NCBI RefSeq assembly: GCF_014930365.1
Contig: NZ_JABXWI010000001.1
Coordinates: 383,958-447,957 of the forward strand
Length of the DNA: 64,000 nucleotides
Origin: Streptomyces caniscabiei
Lineage (GTDB): Bacteria > Actinomycetota > Actinomycetes > Streptomycetales > Streptomycetaceae
Direction of reading: 5' to 3'
Shown here: positions 34,591 to 42,890 of the stretch, in pieces
Layout: each line of letters opens with the position of its first letter
Numbering within the stretch: the first letter of the stretch is position 1
The notes under the pieces: model-generated
What the model was told of the DNA's origin: nothing
Database searches by the model: none
Seen by the model: only the letters and a program-made list of their open reading frames with translations
Translations under genes and position numbers: made by a program

Positions 34591-35790
34591 GTGACAGATA
34601 GGAAGATCCGGCGAGCAGCCGATGTGGTCGTCCTCGGTGCCGGTCCGGCCGGGCTCGTGCTCGGCAATCTCCTCCAGGACAGCGGGATCGACTGCGTCCT
34701 GCTGGAGCGTGCGGAGCGCGCGCACGTCCAGACGCGGGCGCGTGCCGGGTTCCTGGCCGCCCACACCGTACGAATCCTGGAGCGGCACGGGCTGGACGAG
34801 GGGCTGCGCCGGCGTGGACAGGCCCACAGCACCTGCGAGTTCCGCACGGAGGACGGCCGGTTCCGGCTGGACTACAGCGGCCTCGGGCGCGGCGAGCGGC
34901 ACACCGTCTACCCCCAACAGCACCTGGTCACCGACCTGTTGACCCGGTTCCTGGCCGCCGGCGGCCGGGTCCGCTTCGCCACCGAGGCCGTGGACGTCCA
35001 CGACGCCGACACCGACCGGCCCACGGTGACCGTGCGCGAGGCGGACGGGCGGCTCGGCCGTCTGCGGGCGCGGTACGTGGCCGGGTGCGACGGACGGCAC
35101 GGCGCGGCCCGGCGGTCCCTGCCGGCCGGCTCGGCGCGCCGGCACCACCTGGACCACGGGGTGACCTGGCTGGGACTGCTCGCCCAGGCGCCGCCCAGTC
35201 TGGACGCCGTCGGGTACGCGACGCACGAGCGGGGCTTCGCCGGGCACATGGCGCGGACCAGCGAGATCACCCGCTACTACCTGGAGTGCGAGCGCGGGAC
35301 CCCGGCCGACGCCTGGTCCGACGAGCGGATCTGGGACGAGCTGGACCTGCGGATGCGGGCGACGGAGTACGGCCCGCTGCACCGGGGCCCCGTCGTGGAG
35401 CGGGCCGTCGTCGGTCTGGAGTCCGATGTGCTCGAACCGCTGCGCCACGGTTCGCTGTTCCTGGTGGGCGACGCCGCCGGCCTCATCAGCCCGTCCGCCG
35501 CGAAGGGCGCCAACCTCGCCGTCCTGGAAGCCGAGTTGCTCGCGCGCGCCCTGATCGCCGATCTCCACCACGGCGACACCGAGGGGCTCGACGCCTATTC
35601 CGCGCGCGGCCTGGCCCACATCTGGCGTGCGCAGGAGTTCTCGCACTGGATGATCGGGCTCCTGCACGGCCCGTCCGGCACGGACGGGCCGTCCCTGTTC
35701 CACAACTCCCTGCGCCGCTCCCGCCTCGCGTCGCTGCGCACCTCACGCAGCCGCCAGGACTGGTTCGCCGAGCACTACGTCGGCGTATGA
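34591..35790 (+). CDS. pobA: PobA-like FAD aromatic hydroxylase (4-hydroxybenzoate 3-monooxygenase family)
   Basis: 399 residues from GTG 34591. FAD motifs: VVVLGAGPAGLVLGNLLQ, the GD motif LFLVGDAAGLISPSAAKGAN, and YVAGCDGRHGAARRSLPA (DG motif). Aligned from memory with Pseudomonas PobA, the residues equivalent to Tyr201, Arg214, Tyr222, Pro293 and Tyr385 are kept, while Ser212 is Met. The substrate is therefore probably a 4-hydroxybenzoate-like acid, perhaps modified. No good ribosome binding site is seen; a TACCAT -10-like box at 34577 would allow a leaderless transcript. The O-methyltransferase gene follows 68 bases downstream. Confidence 0.82.
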   Translation: MTDRKIRRAADVVVLGAGPAGLVLGNLLQDSGIDCVLLERAERAHVQTRARAGFLAAHTVRILERHGLDEGLRRRGQAHSTCEFRTEDGRFRLDYSGLGRGERHTVYPQQHLVTDLLTRFLAAGGRVRFATEAVDVHDADTDRPTVTVREADGRLGRLRARYVAGCDGRHGAARRSLPAGSARRHHLDHGVTWLGLLAQAPPSLDAVGYATHERGFAGHMARTSEITRYYLECERGTPADAWSDERIWDELDLRMRATEYGPLHRGPVVERAVVGLESDVLEPLRHGSLFLVGDAAGLISPSAAKGANLAVLEAELLARALIADLHHGDTEGLDAYSARGLAHIWRAQEFSHWMIGLLHGPSGTDGPSLFHNSLRRSRLASLRTSRSRQDWFAEHYVGV

Positions 35791-35858
35791 CGCCCCTTTG
35801 TCCAGGTCCCCCTCCGCTTCCATTCCCCCCTCCGCACACCCGAATGAGGATCCCCGCG

Positions 35859-37574
35859 ATGATCACGACGTTGTCGGGCGACACGTCCCGCCTGCGCGCG
35901 ACGGTCGACTTCGTCAAGGAACAGGACACCGCCGCTCTGCTCCCGCTGCTGCTGCCCGGGCTCGACGGCCCGGAGCTGCGGGCGCTCGCGGAGCGCTGCC
36001 GTTTCTCCCATGCCGCGCTGCTCGTCTTCCCGTCCGGCGAGGCCGAGTTGGGCGCCATGCTCACCGCCTGCGGGCTCGGCGCGGTCCCGGCGCCGAGGCC
36101 GAGTGTCGTCGTACGGGAGCGACTGGCCGTACGGCATCGGCGTCCGGTCGCCGAGCTGGACGTGGGCATCCTGCGCCCGGCGGTGGTCGGCGCGGACGGG
36201 GAGCACCGTACGGTCGAGGTGTTCGCGCTGACCGTGGCGCCGGGGTCGGCCCTGGAGGAGCTGGCCGCGCACGAGCGGGAGCGGGAGCACGAGACCCACA
36301 TCGCGTTCGACGTCATGACGCCCGACCCGCTGGTGCTGCGCGGCCTGTGCGCGACCTTCGCCCGCTACGGGGCCACCCCGGACGGCGGCGGCTACACCCC
36401 GCACGAGAACGGCACGGTCTTCTACTTCGACGCGCCCGCCGAGACCAAGGCCGGGTACCGGCGCGTGGAGCTGTACGTCCCCGGCGACCACCGCGACGTA
36501 CTCGCCGATCACCTCGCCGAGCATCGCGCCCGGCAGCCCGCTGAAACGCTTTTGCGCCTGCTGACCGGGGCATGGACGACCCAGGCGCTGACCGTCTTCG
36601 CGCGGCTCGGGGTGGCCGACGCCCTGGACGGCGAGCGAGGGACCGGCGTGGCGGAGCTGGCGCGGGAGGTCGGGGCGCGGCCGGAGAACCTGGCGATCCT
36701 GCTGCGCTACCTCGTCATGCTGGGCGTGGTGGCGGAGGGCCGCGACGGCTTCCGGCTCACCGGTCCGGGCGCGCTGCTGCGGGCGGACGCTCCGGGGTCG
36801 ATGCGGGCGCTGGCGCTGATGTACGGCGGCCCCTTCTACCGGTCCTTCGCCGAACTCGGGCACACCGTGCGCACGGGCGAGGTCGCCTTCGAGCACCTCT
36901 TCGGCGAGAACCACTTCGACCACTTCGCCCGCGACCCCGAACTGGCGGAACTCTTCGACCGGTCCATGGCCGCCGGCTCCGCGATGTTCGACCCGCTCCC
37001 CACGCACCCGGTGCTCACGGCCGGGGCCACCGGGACGACGGGGGCCACCGTGGTCGATGTCGCGGGCGGCAACGGGGAGTTGCTGGGCCGGGTTCTCGCC
37101 GCGCACCCGCGCCTGAAGGGGGTGCTGCTGGAGCGCCCGCACGCCGTCGAGGCCGCCCGCCTGCGGCTGGCGGAGGCGGGTCTCGGCGCCCGCTGCTCCT
37201 TCGTGACCGGCGACTTCGCGGACGTACCCGCGGGCGGTGACGTCTACATCCTGTCCCGCGTCCTGCACGACTGGGACGACGAGCGCTGCCGGGAGATCCT
37301 GCGCCACTGCGCCCGTGCGATGCCCGACCACGCCGAACTGCTCGTCGTCGAGCGTGTCCTGCCCTCCGACGGCTCGGTCTCGCTGGCCACCGCCTGGGAC
37401 CTGCACATGATGTGCAACGTCGGCGGACGCGAACGGCGCGCCGACCACTACGGCCGACTGTTCGCCGACGCGGGCCTCGCCCTGGTGGACCTGACCCCGC
37501 TACCCCTGGACGGTCACGTACTGCACGTCAGGAAGGCCGAACGTGCACACGGATGTGAACGGCGGTGTGAATAG
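35859..37574 (+). CDS. O-methyltransferase with unrecognised N-terminal domain
   Basis: 571 residues from ATG 35859 (GAGGA eight bases upstream); ATG 35844 is an alternative. Residues about 235-571 are a typical small-molecule O-methyltransferase: dimerisation helices (LLTGAWTTQALTVFARLGVA), SAM motif VVDVAGGNGELLGRVLAAHP, VLLERPHAVEAAR, and catalytic-type His in LSRVLHDWDDERCREILRH. Residues 1-230 form a separate alpha/beta domain (DFVKEQDTAALLPLLLPGLD, PDGGGYTPHENGTVFYFDAP) that I cannot name. Coupled with the PobA-like enzyme it may methylate the newly formed catechol, giving a vanillate-type product; this is inference. Confidence 0.85.
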   Translation: MITTLSGDTSRLRATVDFVKEQDTAALLPLLLPGLDGPELRALAERCRFSHAALLVFPSGEAELGAMLTACGLGAVPAPRPSVVVRERLAVRHRRPVAELDVGILRPAVVGADGEHRTVEVFALTVAPGSALEELAAHEREREHETHIAFDVMTPDPLVLRGLCATFARYGATPDGGGYTPHENGTVFYFDAPAETKAGYRRVELYVPGDHRDVLADHLAEHRARQPAETLLRLLTGAWTTQALTVFARLGVADALDGERGTGVAELAREVGARPENLAILLRYLVMLGVVAEGRDGFRLTGPGALLRADAPGSMRALALMYGGPFYRSFAELGHTVRTGEVAFEHLFGENHFDHFARDPELAELFDRSMAAGSAMFDPLPTHPVLTAGATGTTGATVVDVAGGNGELLGRVLAAHPRLKGVLLERPHAVEAARLRLAEAGLGARCSFVTGDFADVPAGGDVYILSRVLHDWDDERCREILRHCARAMPDHAELLVVERVLPSDGSVSLATAWDLHMMCNVGGRERRADHYGRLFADAGLALVDLTPLPLDGHVLHVRKAERAHGCERRCE

Positions 37575-37975
37575 CGGCACTCGGACTGGGATACCAAGCG
37601 GTCGAGCCCGACGACTACGACACGTTCACCCGCTTCCCGGACCACCTAACGGCCGATCAGGCCAAGGCGTTCATGAAGCTGCTGTCGGCGCACGCCCACG
37701 CGAAGGGCCTGGCCATGGCCCAGAAGAACACGCTGGAGCTGGCGCCCGACCGGGCGTCCGTGGGCATGGACTTCGCCGTCGTGGAGGAGTGCGGCGAGTG
37801 GGACGAGTGCGGTGACTTCGCGAAGGCGTTCGACGACAACGTCTTCGTCGTCGAGTACACGGCCAAGGGTCTGGCGAACGCGTGCGAGGGCTGGGGCGGT
37901 GAGCTGAGCATCGTCCGCCGGGACCAGGACGTGGTGCCCGAGGGCACCGACGGCTACCGCAGCGAGATGTGCTGA
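37571..37975 (+). pseudogene. 5'-truncated GH114 glycoside hydrolase
   Basis: The frame opens after a stop at 37568 and reads LGLGYQAVEPDDYDTFTRFP, LTADQAKAFMKLLSAHAHAK, GLAMAQKNTLELAPDRASVG, FAVVEECGEWDECGDFAKAF and ends DGYRSEMC. This is the C-terminal half of the GH114 (endo-alpha-1,4-polygalactosaminidase-like) TIM barrel, including the VEPD and VEECGE segments. The signal peptide and first barrel half are missing; the join lies at the end of the O-methyltransferase gene. ATG 37673 is internal and unlikely to start a functional protein. Confidence 0.75.
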
Positions 37976-37979
37976 CACC

Positions 37980-38002
37980 AGCCCCGCCGGTCCTCCGGGG
38001 CT
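37980..38002. terminator. Hairpin between convergent genes
   Basis: AGCCCCG and CGGGGCT flank a 9-base loop between the GH114 remnant (+) and arsC (-). Modest stability. Confidence 0.5.
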
Positions 38003-38019
38003 GCCCCGCCGGACGGCCG

Positions 38020-38502
38020 TCAGGCGCGGGGGGTCACACCCAGGTCGGCGATCAGGGCACGGACACGGGTCTCGATCCCGTCGCGGATGGGCCGTACGGC
38101 CTCGACGCCCTGCCCCGCAGGGTCCTCCAGCGTCCAGTCCAGGTAGGTCTTGCCCGGGAAGACGGGGCAGGTGTCGCCGCAGCCCATGGTGATCACGACG
38201 TCCGACGCCCGTACGGCCTCGACGGTGAGGATCTTCGGGGACTCGGCGGAGATGTCGATGCCCGCCTCGCCCATCGCCTCGACGACAGCGGGGTTGACCG
38301 TGTCGGCGGGGGCCGAGCCCGCCGAACGGACCTCCACCGCGTCACCCGCCAGGTGGGTGAGGAAGGCGGCGGCCATCTGGGAGCGGCCGGCGTTGTGAAC
38401 ACAGACGAAGAGGACGGACGGGGTGGAGGAGACGGAGGAAGCGTCAGGCGCGGAGGGGGCTGCGGACGCGGCAGGACTGTCGGCGGCGGGACTGCTGCTC
38501 AT
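38020..38502 (-). CDS. arsC: Arsenate reductase (LMW-PTP type)
   Basis: 160 residues from ATG 38502. A Ser/Ala-rich 28-residue lead precedes a low-molecular-weight phosphatase fold: P-loop FVCVHNAGRSQMAAAFLTHL with nucleophile Cys, SAGSAPADTVNPAVVEAMGE, MGCGDTCPVFPGKTYLDWTL with the resolving Cys pair, and DWTLEDPAGQG with the general-acid region. It reduces arsenate to arsenite, probably with thioredoxin or mycothiol. It is the third gene of the arsR-aquaporin-arsC operon. Confidence 0.93.
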   Translation of the reverse strand: MSSSPAADSPAASAAPSAPDASSVSSTPSVLFVCVHNAGRSQMAAAFLTHLAGDAVEVRSAGSAPADTVNPAVVEAMGEAGIDISAESPKILTVEAVRASDVVITMGCGDTCPVFPGKTYLDWTLEDPAGQGVEAVRPIRDGIETRVRALIADLGVTPRA

Positions 38503-38554
38503 GGGGAGCCTTTCTGAGTCGAGCGGTCAGCGGTGGGTCAGTCGACGGGGCGGG

Positions 38555-39316
38555 TCAGGGGGCGGTGGGCGCCGTGAGGTCCGGTCCGTCGGGCACGGTG
38601 GGGGCCGTGGCCCGGACGGTCGCGGCCCGGGTGAGTGTGGCGGGGCGCCCGAAGAGGGCTGTCACCAGGGCGAGTCCGAGGACGGCTCCGGCCGTCTGCG
38701 CCGCGACGAAGGGGGCGACCGAGGCGGGCGCGATCCCGGCGAAGGTGTCCGTGAAGGCCCGGCCGATCGTCACCGCGGGGTTGGCGAACGACGTGGACGA
38801 CGTGAACCAGTACGCGGCGCCGATGTACGACGCGACGGCGACCGGGGCGGACCGGGCGCGGTCCACCCGGGTCAGGCCGAAGACCAGGAGGACCAGGCCG
38901 GCGGTGGCCACGGTCTCGCCCAGCAGCAGGTGGCCGGCCGAGCGGTCGTGCGTCGCCCAACTCACGGGCGGCAGACCGAACATGGCGTTCGCCAGGACCG
39001 CGCCCGCCACCGCTCCCACGATCTGGGCGGGGACGTAGGCGGCCACGTCCCGTGCCGTGGGCCCGTCCTCCGTACGGCGACCGGTGAACCAGGCCGCGAC
39101 GGTGACGGCGGGGTTGAAGTGGGCTCCGGAGACGGGTCCGAGCAGCACGATGAGGACACCCAGGCCGAAGACGGTGGCCAGGGAGTTGGCGAGCAGTTGG
39201 ACGCCGACGTCGCGGGAGAGTTCGGTGGCCTGGATGCCGGAACCCACCACCACCGCGACCAACGCCGCCGACCCGACCGCCTCGGCCAGGGCACGGCGGC
39301 CCAGCGGGGCGGTCAC
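38555..39316 (-). CDS. Aquaporin/MIP channel of arsenic locus
   Basis: 253 residues from GTG 39316, overlapping the arsR stop (GTGA). Six membrane helices and the two half-helix signatures of the MIP family are present: GAHFNPAVTVAAWFTG and TSFANPAVTIGRAFTD. In arsenic operons, as in AqpS of Sinorhizobium, such a channel lets arsenite made by ArsC leave down its gradient, in place of ArsB or Acr3. No ArsB/Acr3 gene is in the window, which fits that role. The C-terminal 35 residues are Ala/Thr/Pro-rich. Confidence 0.9.
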   Translation of the reverse strand: MTAPLGRRALAEAVGSAALVAVVVGSGIQATELSRDVGVQLLANSLATVFGLGVLIVLLGPVSGAHFNPAVTVAAWFTGRRTEDGPTARDVAAYVPAQIVGAVAGAVLANAMFGLPPVSWATHDRSAGHLLLGETVATAGLVLLVFGLTRVDRARSAPVAVASYIGAAYWFTSSTSFANPAVTIGRAFTDTFAGIAPASVAPFVAAQTAGAVLGLALVTALFGRPATLTRAATVRATAPTVPDGPDLTAPTAP

Positions 39317-39723
39317 GCCGGAGCCCCGGCGGTGGTCTGCGTCCCGGCGGTGGTGGACAGCCCGGTGGTGGTCGGTGTCTTCAGGAACTCGGCGAGCCGG
39401 TCGAGAGCCGCCGGGAGCACCCAGTAGTACACCCATGTGCCGCGCCGCTCGCAGTCGATGAGACCGGCCTGGCGCAGCAGCTTCAGGTGGTGGGAGATCG
39501 TCGGCTGGGAGAGGTCGAAGGCCGGGGTCAGCTCGCAGACGCAGACCTCGCCGGACTCCCCGCGCGAGGCGATCAGCGACAGCAGACGCAGCCGGACCGG
39601 GTCGCCCAGGGCCTTGAAGACCCTGGCCAGCTCCGCCGCCCGCTCGTCGTCCAGCGGTGCCGTGGTCACGGCCGGGCAGCAGCCGGCGTCCTGCCCGATG
39701 ACTTCGAGCCCTTGTTTCGACAT
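39313..39723 (-). CDS. arsR: ArsR/SmtB-family metalloregulator
   Basis: 136 residues from ATG 39723. Winged helix: LARVFKALGDPVRLRLLSLI, LSQPTISHHLKLLRQAGLID, RRGTWVYYWVLPAALDRLAE. Candidate As(III) ligands are the CVC in GEVCVCELTPAFD at the start of the recognition region and the N-terminal Cys pair (DAGCCPAV). It probably represses its own operon and the divergent arsM from the 105-base gap between them. The Thr/Gly-rich tail is not conserved in the family. Confidence 0.93.
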   Translation of the reverse strand: MSKQGLEVIGQDAGCCPAVTTAPLDDERAAELARVFKALGDPVRLRLLSLIASRGESGEVCVCELTPAFDLSQPTISHHLKLLRQAGLIDCERRGTWVYYWVLPAALDRLAEFLKTPTTTGLSTTAGTQTTAGAPA

Positions 39724-39764
39724 GCCTCTATGTTGACGTCCTTCGATTCAAGGCGCAAGCTTGC

Positions 39765-39780
39765 ATCAACAAACTTCGAT
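39765..39780. promoter_or_regulatory. Candidate ArsR operator
   Basis: ATCAA-5-TTCGAT (39765-39780) resembles the ATCAA-n-TTGAT half-sites bound by many ArsR/SmtB proteins and lies between the divergent arsR and arsM genes. One mismatch in the right half; the nearby GCAAGCTTGC palindrome is a second candidate. Confidence 0.45.
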
Positions 39781-39828
39781 ACAGGCAGTTCCGGGCACCG
39801 CCATGCCCCATCACCGAGGAGCACAGTG

Positions 39829-40755
39829 ATGAACGAAGTGAAGAACGAAGCAACGAGCGCCGTGACGAGCCGGGAGTCGAGCGAGCTGCGGGAGAGCGTG
39901 CGCAGGCGTTATGCCGCCGCGGCCGTGCAGGTCGCCGAGGGCGGCACCGGCTGTTGCGGGCCCGAGCCGGTCGAGGTCGACGAGAACTTCGGCTCCGCCC
40001 TCTACACCGCCGACGAGCGGGACACGTTGCCCGCCGAGGCCGTCGCCGCCTCCCTCGGCTGCGGCAACCCCCTCGCCGTGGCCGAGCTGCGGGCCGGGGA
40101 GCGGGTCCTGGACCTCGGTTCCGGCGGCGGCATCGACGTCCTGCTCTCCGCCCGCCGTGTCGGCCCCACCGGCAAGGCGTACGGGCTGGACATGACCGAG
40201 GAGATGCTCGCCCTCGCCCTCGCCAACGCGCGCAAGGCCGGGGCCACGAACGTGGAGTTCCTGAAGGGCACGATCGAGGCGGTGCCGCTGCCCGCGCAGA
40301 GCGTCGACGTGGTCATCTCCAACTGCGTCATCAACCTGTCCGTCGACAAGCCCGCCGTCTTCGCCGAGACCTTCCGCGTCCTCAGGCCCGGCGGCCGGAT
40401 CGGTGTCACCGACGTCGTCGCGGACGACGCCCTCACGGTCGGGCAGCGGGCCGAGCGCGGGGACCACGTCGGCTGCATCGCCGGGGCGCTGTCGTTCGCC
40501 GAGTACCGCGCGGGTCTGACGGCGGCCGGCTTCACCGAGGTGGAGATCACCCCGACCCACCCGGTCGCCGACGGCATGCACTCCGCCGTGGTCCGCGCCA
40601 CGAAGCCGGCGGAAGAGGGCCGGGCGACCGCGTCGGCTCCGGCCGACACCTGCTGCGGGGTGGACGCCTGCTGCACATCGGCCGAGCGGTCCGCCTCCCC
40701 GACGACGACGGTGGCCGAAGCCAAGGCAGCCGCGGGCTGCGCCTGCCAGAGCTGA
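39829..40755 (+). CDS. arsM: Arsenite S-adenosylmethyltransferase
   Basis: 308 residues from ATG 39829 (GAGGAG upstream). Signatures: RRRYAAAA near the N-terminus, the Cys-rich loop GTGCCGPEPVE, SLGCGNPLAVAELRAGERVL, SAM motif VLDLGSGGGIDVLLSARRVG, and the As(III)-binding Cys residues in ISNCVINLSVDKPAVFAE and HVGCIAGALSFAEY. The C-terminus has extra Cys pairs (DTCCGVDACCTS, GCACQS) that may bind arsenic. It methylates arsenite to volatile or exportable methylarsenicals and is divergent from the arsR operon. Confidence 0.93.
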   Translation: MNEVKNEATSAVTSRESSELRESVRRRYAAAAVQVAEGGTGCCGPEPVEVDENFGSALYTADERDTLPAEAVAASLGCGNPLAVAELRAGERVLDLGSGGGIDVLLSARRVGPTGKAYGLDMTEEMLALALANARKAGATNVEFLKGTIEAVPLPAQSVDVVISNCVINLSVDKPAVFAETFRVLRPGGRIGVTDVVADDALTVGQRAERGDHVGCIAGALSFAEYRAGLTAAGFTEVEITPTHPVADGMHSAVVRATKPAEEGRATASAPADTCCGVDACCTSAERSASPTTTVAEAKAAAGCACQS

Positions 40756-40779
40756 CCCCCGCACCCGGCCTCACCGCCA

Positions 40780-40842
40780 CGAGCCCCACCACCGCGAGCC
40801 CCACCTGCCGCGAGCCCCACCTGCCGCGAGCCCCACCTGCCG
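40780..40842. repeat. 16-bp tandem repeat after arsM
   Basis: Three exact copies of CGAGCCCCACCTGCCG (40795-40842) preceded by one shortened copy (40780-40794). It lies in the non-coding gap downstream of arsM and encodes nothing obvious. Confidence 0.85.
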
Positions 40843-40956
40843 GGCCCGGCCCCGCACCCAGGCCCGAACCCCTGCCGTAGGCGCGGCGGCCGAGCCCGGC
40901 CCCACACCCCGTCCACCACACCCCCGGCCCGTCGGGCGTGTGGTGGAGTGGGCGGT

Positions 40957-41688
40957 ATGAGCGACAGCGAGACGATCACGGTGCCCGACCTGCTGCGGGG
41001 CTATCCGGGGGTGGCGTTCGGCGGGTACATGGCGGGGGTGCTGGCCCGGCGCGCGGAGGCCGGGTCCGTGCGGGTGGACTTCCGGCGGCCGACGCCCGTC
41101 GAGGTGCCGGTGGGGCTCGCGCGGACCGCCGACGGCGGGGCCGTACTGACCGGCGCGGACGGGGTCCTCGCGGCGGCCGTCCCCGACGAGGCGGACCCCG
41201 CCGCACTCGGCGTCCCCGCGCCCCCTTCCTGGGCGGAGGCCTCCGCGGCGGCCGAGGCGTACCGCGCGGCACCGCCGACGGGGTCCGTGGACTGCTTCGG
41301 CTGCGGGCTTGGCCGTACGCCCGACACCGGACTCCGCCTGCACTGCGGAAACGTCCCCGGACGGGACCTCGTGGCCACCGCGTGGACACCCGGACCCGCC
41401 CTCGCGGAAGCCGGCGGGATGCTGCCGCCGGAGCTCGTGTGGGGCGCGCTGGACTGCCCCGGAAACGCGGCGGGGCGGCTGCTGGGGACCATGCGGGAGG
41501 GGGCGGTGACGGCCTCGCTCGCCGCCCGGCTCCTCCGGCCGGTACCGGTCTCGACGCGACTGGTGTCGTACGCGTGGGTCGTCGCGGAGGAGGGACGCAA
41601 ACACCGGGTGGGCGCCGCCCTGGCCACGGCCGAGGGCGATCTCTGCGGGATCTCCGCGGCCCTGTGGGTGACTCCGCGCCGCCCCTAA
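40957..41688 (+). CDS. Hotdog-fold thioesterase-like protein
   Basis: 243 residues from ATG 40957. It looks like a double-hotdog PaaI/acyl-CoA thioesterase-type protein: GVAFGGYMAGVLARRAEAGS (hotdog helix), RPTPVEVPVGLARTADGGAV, the conserved SVDCFGCGLGRTPDTGLRLH Cys segment and VWGALDCPGNAAGRLLG with a candidate acidic residue. No signal peptide. Substrate unknown; an acyl-CoA or thioester is inferred from the fold. The AraC regulator follows 93 bases downstream on the same strand. Confidence 0.75.
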   Translation: MSDSETITVPDLLRGYPGVAFGGYMAGVLARRAEAGSVRVDFRRPTPVEVPVGLARTADGGAVLTGADGVLAAAVPDEADPAALGVPAPPSWAEASAAAEAYRAAPPTGSVDCFGCGLGRTPDTGLRLHCGNVPGRDLVATAWTPGPALAEAGGMLPPELVWGALDCPGNAAGRLLGTMREGAVTASLAARLLRPVPVSTRLVSYAWVVAEEGRKHRVGAALATAEGDLCGISAALWVTPRRP

Positions 41689-41781
41689 AGCAAGTCCCCC
41701 GCCTCATCATCGAGTCCCCGGTCGTCGTGACCCCGGCGGTCGTCGCGGGATACGCTCGCACGGGCCCGGAAGGAGACCCCG

Positions 41782-42759
41782 ATGAGCGCTCCCCTCGTGT
41801 CCCATGTCTCGACACGGTCCGTCGCCCCGGCCGACCGGATCGACTTCTGGGAGGAGTACAACCGGCGGGCGCTGGTGGGCCTCACCTGCTCCTCGTACTC
41901 CCGGGACGGCCTGCTGGCCACCCAGACGAACTTCCGGCTGGGCGGGCTCCGGCTGGCCGAGATCACCGGCAACGAGCACGTCGTCGAACGCTCGCGGCGG
42001 ACCTGCCGGGACCTCCCGAAGGACTCGGTCTTCGTCAGTCTGCTGACGGCCGGGCAGGCGGTGTTCTTCCACGAGGACGGCTGTCTCACCGTACGGGCGG
42101 GCGACCTGGTCCTCTACGACACGCGCCAGTCGTATCTGTTCGGATTCCCTTCCACCATGCGGCAGTTGCTGGTGGACATCCCCCGCGAGACCTTCGCCGA
42201 GCGGTGTGTCCCCGGCGATCTGCCGGCGCCCCTGCTGTTCGCGCGCGGTGCGGCGGTCGAGGGGGCGGCCACCTCGGCGATGGAGGCCCTGCTCACCGAC
42301 TGGGCCGCCCGGCGCGCGAGCGGTGACCCCGCGCGCACCGAGACCGCGGTGCTGGACCTCGTCCGCGCGCTGGCCGCTCCCCGGCTGGGCGCCGGGTCCG
42401 CCCCCGCCGGGTCCGCGCGACTGGCCCTGGCGCACGACTACGTGGAGCGGCATCTGTCCGACCCCTGGCTGAGCGCGGAACGGGTCGCCGCGGCGATCGG
42501 GGTGTCCGCCCGGCACCTCAGCCGTGTCTTCCGGGACAGCGGTGTCACTCCCGCGCGGTACATCCTCGACCGGCGGCTGGCACGGGCGCGTGAGCAGCTC
42601 ACCGACCCGGGCTCCCGCCACCTCACGGTCGCCGAGATCGCCCACCGCTGGGGTTTCGCGAGCCAGGCCCACTTCACCCGCGTCTTCCGCGCCCACCACG
42701 GCCGGACCCCCGGCGAGACCCGCCCGCCGAGGGCTCCCGCCCGGCACGCCGACGGCTGA
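41782..42759 (+). CDS. AraC-family transcriptional regulator
   Basis: 325 residues from ATG 41782 (AAGGAG nine bases upstream). Residues about 10-190 are an AraC_binding_2/cupin-like domain (DRIDFWEEYNRRALVGLTCS, AGDLVLYDTRQSYLFGFP). The C-terminal 100 residues have two HTH units: SAERVAAAIGVSARHLSRVF and TVAEIAHRWGFASQAHFTRV followed by FRAHHGRTPGETR. The target is not evident; the hotdog gene upstream or the convergent DsbA-MBL-NTF2 operon are candidates by position. Confidence 0.93.
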   Translation: MSAPLVSHVSTRSVAPADRIDFWEEYNRRALVGLTCSSYSRDGLLATQTNFRLGGLRLAEITGNEHVVERSRRTCRDLPKDSVFVSLLTAGQAVFFHEDGCLTVRAGDLVLYDTRQSYLFGFPSTMRQLLVDIPRETFAERCVPGDLPAPLLFARGAAVEGAATSAMEALLTDWAARRASGDPARTETAVLDLVRALAAPRLGAGSAPAGSARLALAHDYVERHLSDPWLSAERVAAAIGVSARHLSRVFRDSGVTPARYILDRRLARAREQLTDPGSRHLTVAEIAHRWGFASQAHFTRVFRAHHGRTPGETRPPRAPARHADG

Positions 42760-42783
42760 CGGCTGACGGCCGACACACACAAC

Positions 42784-42830
42784 ATGCCGCACCCAGCCCG
42801 ACATCACTCACATCGGGCCGGGTGCGGCAT
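42784..42830. terminator. Bidirectional hairpin terminator
   Basis: An 11-bp perfect outer stem (ATGCCGCACCC and complement) with an inner CCCGA/TCGGG pair lies between the AraC gene (+) and the NTF2-like gene (-). Confidence 0.85.
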
Positions 42831-42890
42831 CACGGCATCACCGGGCATGAACCCCGTGGAGATCAGGCCTCAGGCGTCAGACCTCAGACC

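Noticed and set aside
34591..37574. Possible large natural-product gene cluster around the PobA/methyltransferase pair
   Set aside because: No PKS, NRPS, terpene or RiPP core genes nearby; flanking genes are a GNAT/TetR unit and the arsenic locus.
37673..37975. Small intact-looking gene from ATG 37673
   Set aside because: The same frame extends upstream with GH114 homology (VEPDDYDTF), and the ATG is internal to the barrel, so a truncated pseudogene is the better reading.
40780..40842. Regular repeats considered as a CRISPR-like array
   Set aside because: Units are directly tandem with no spacers and no cas genes nearby.
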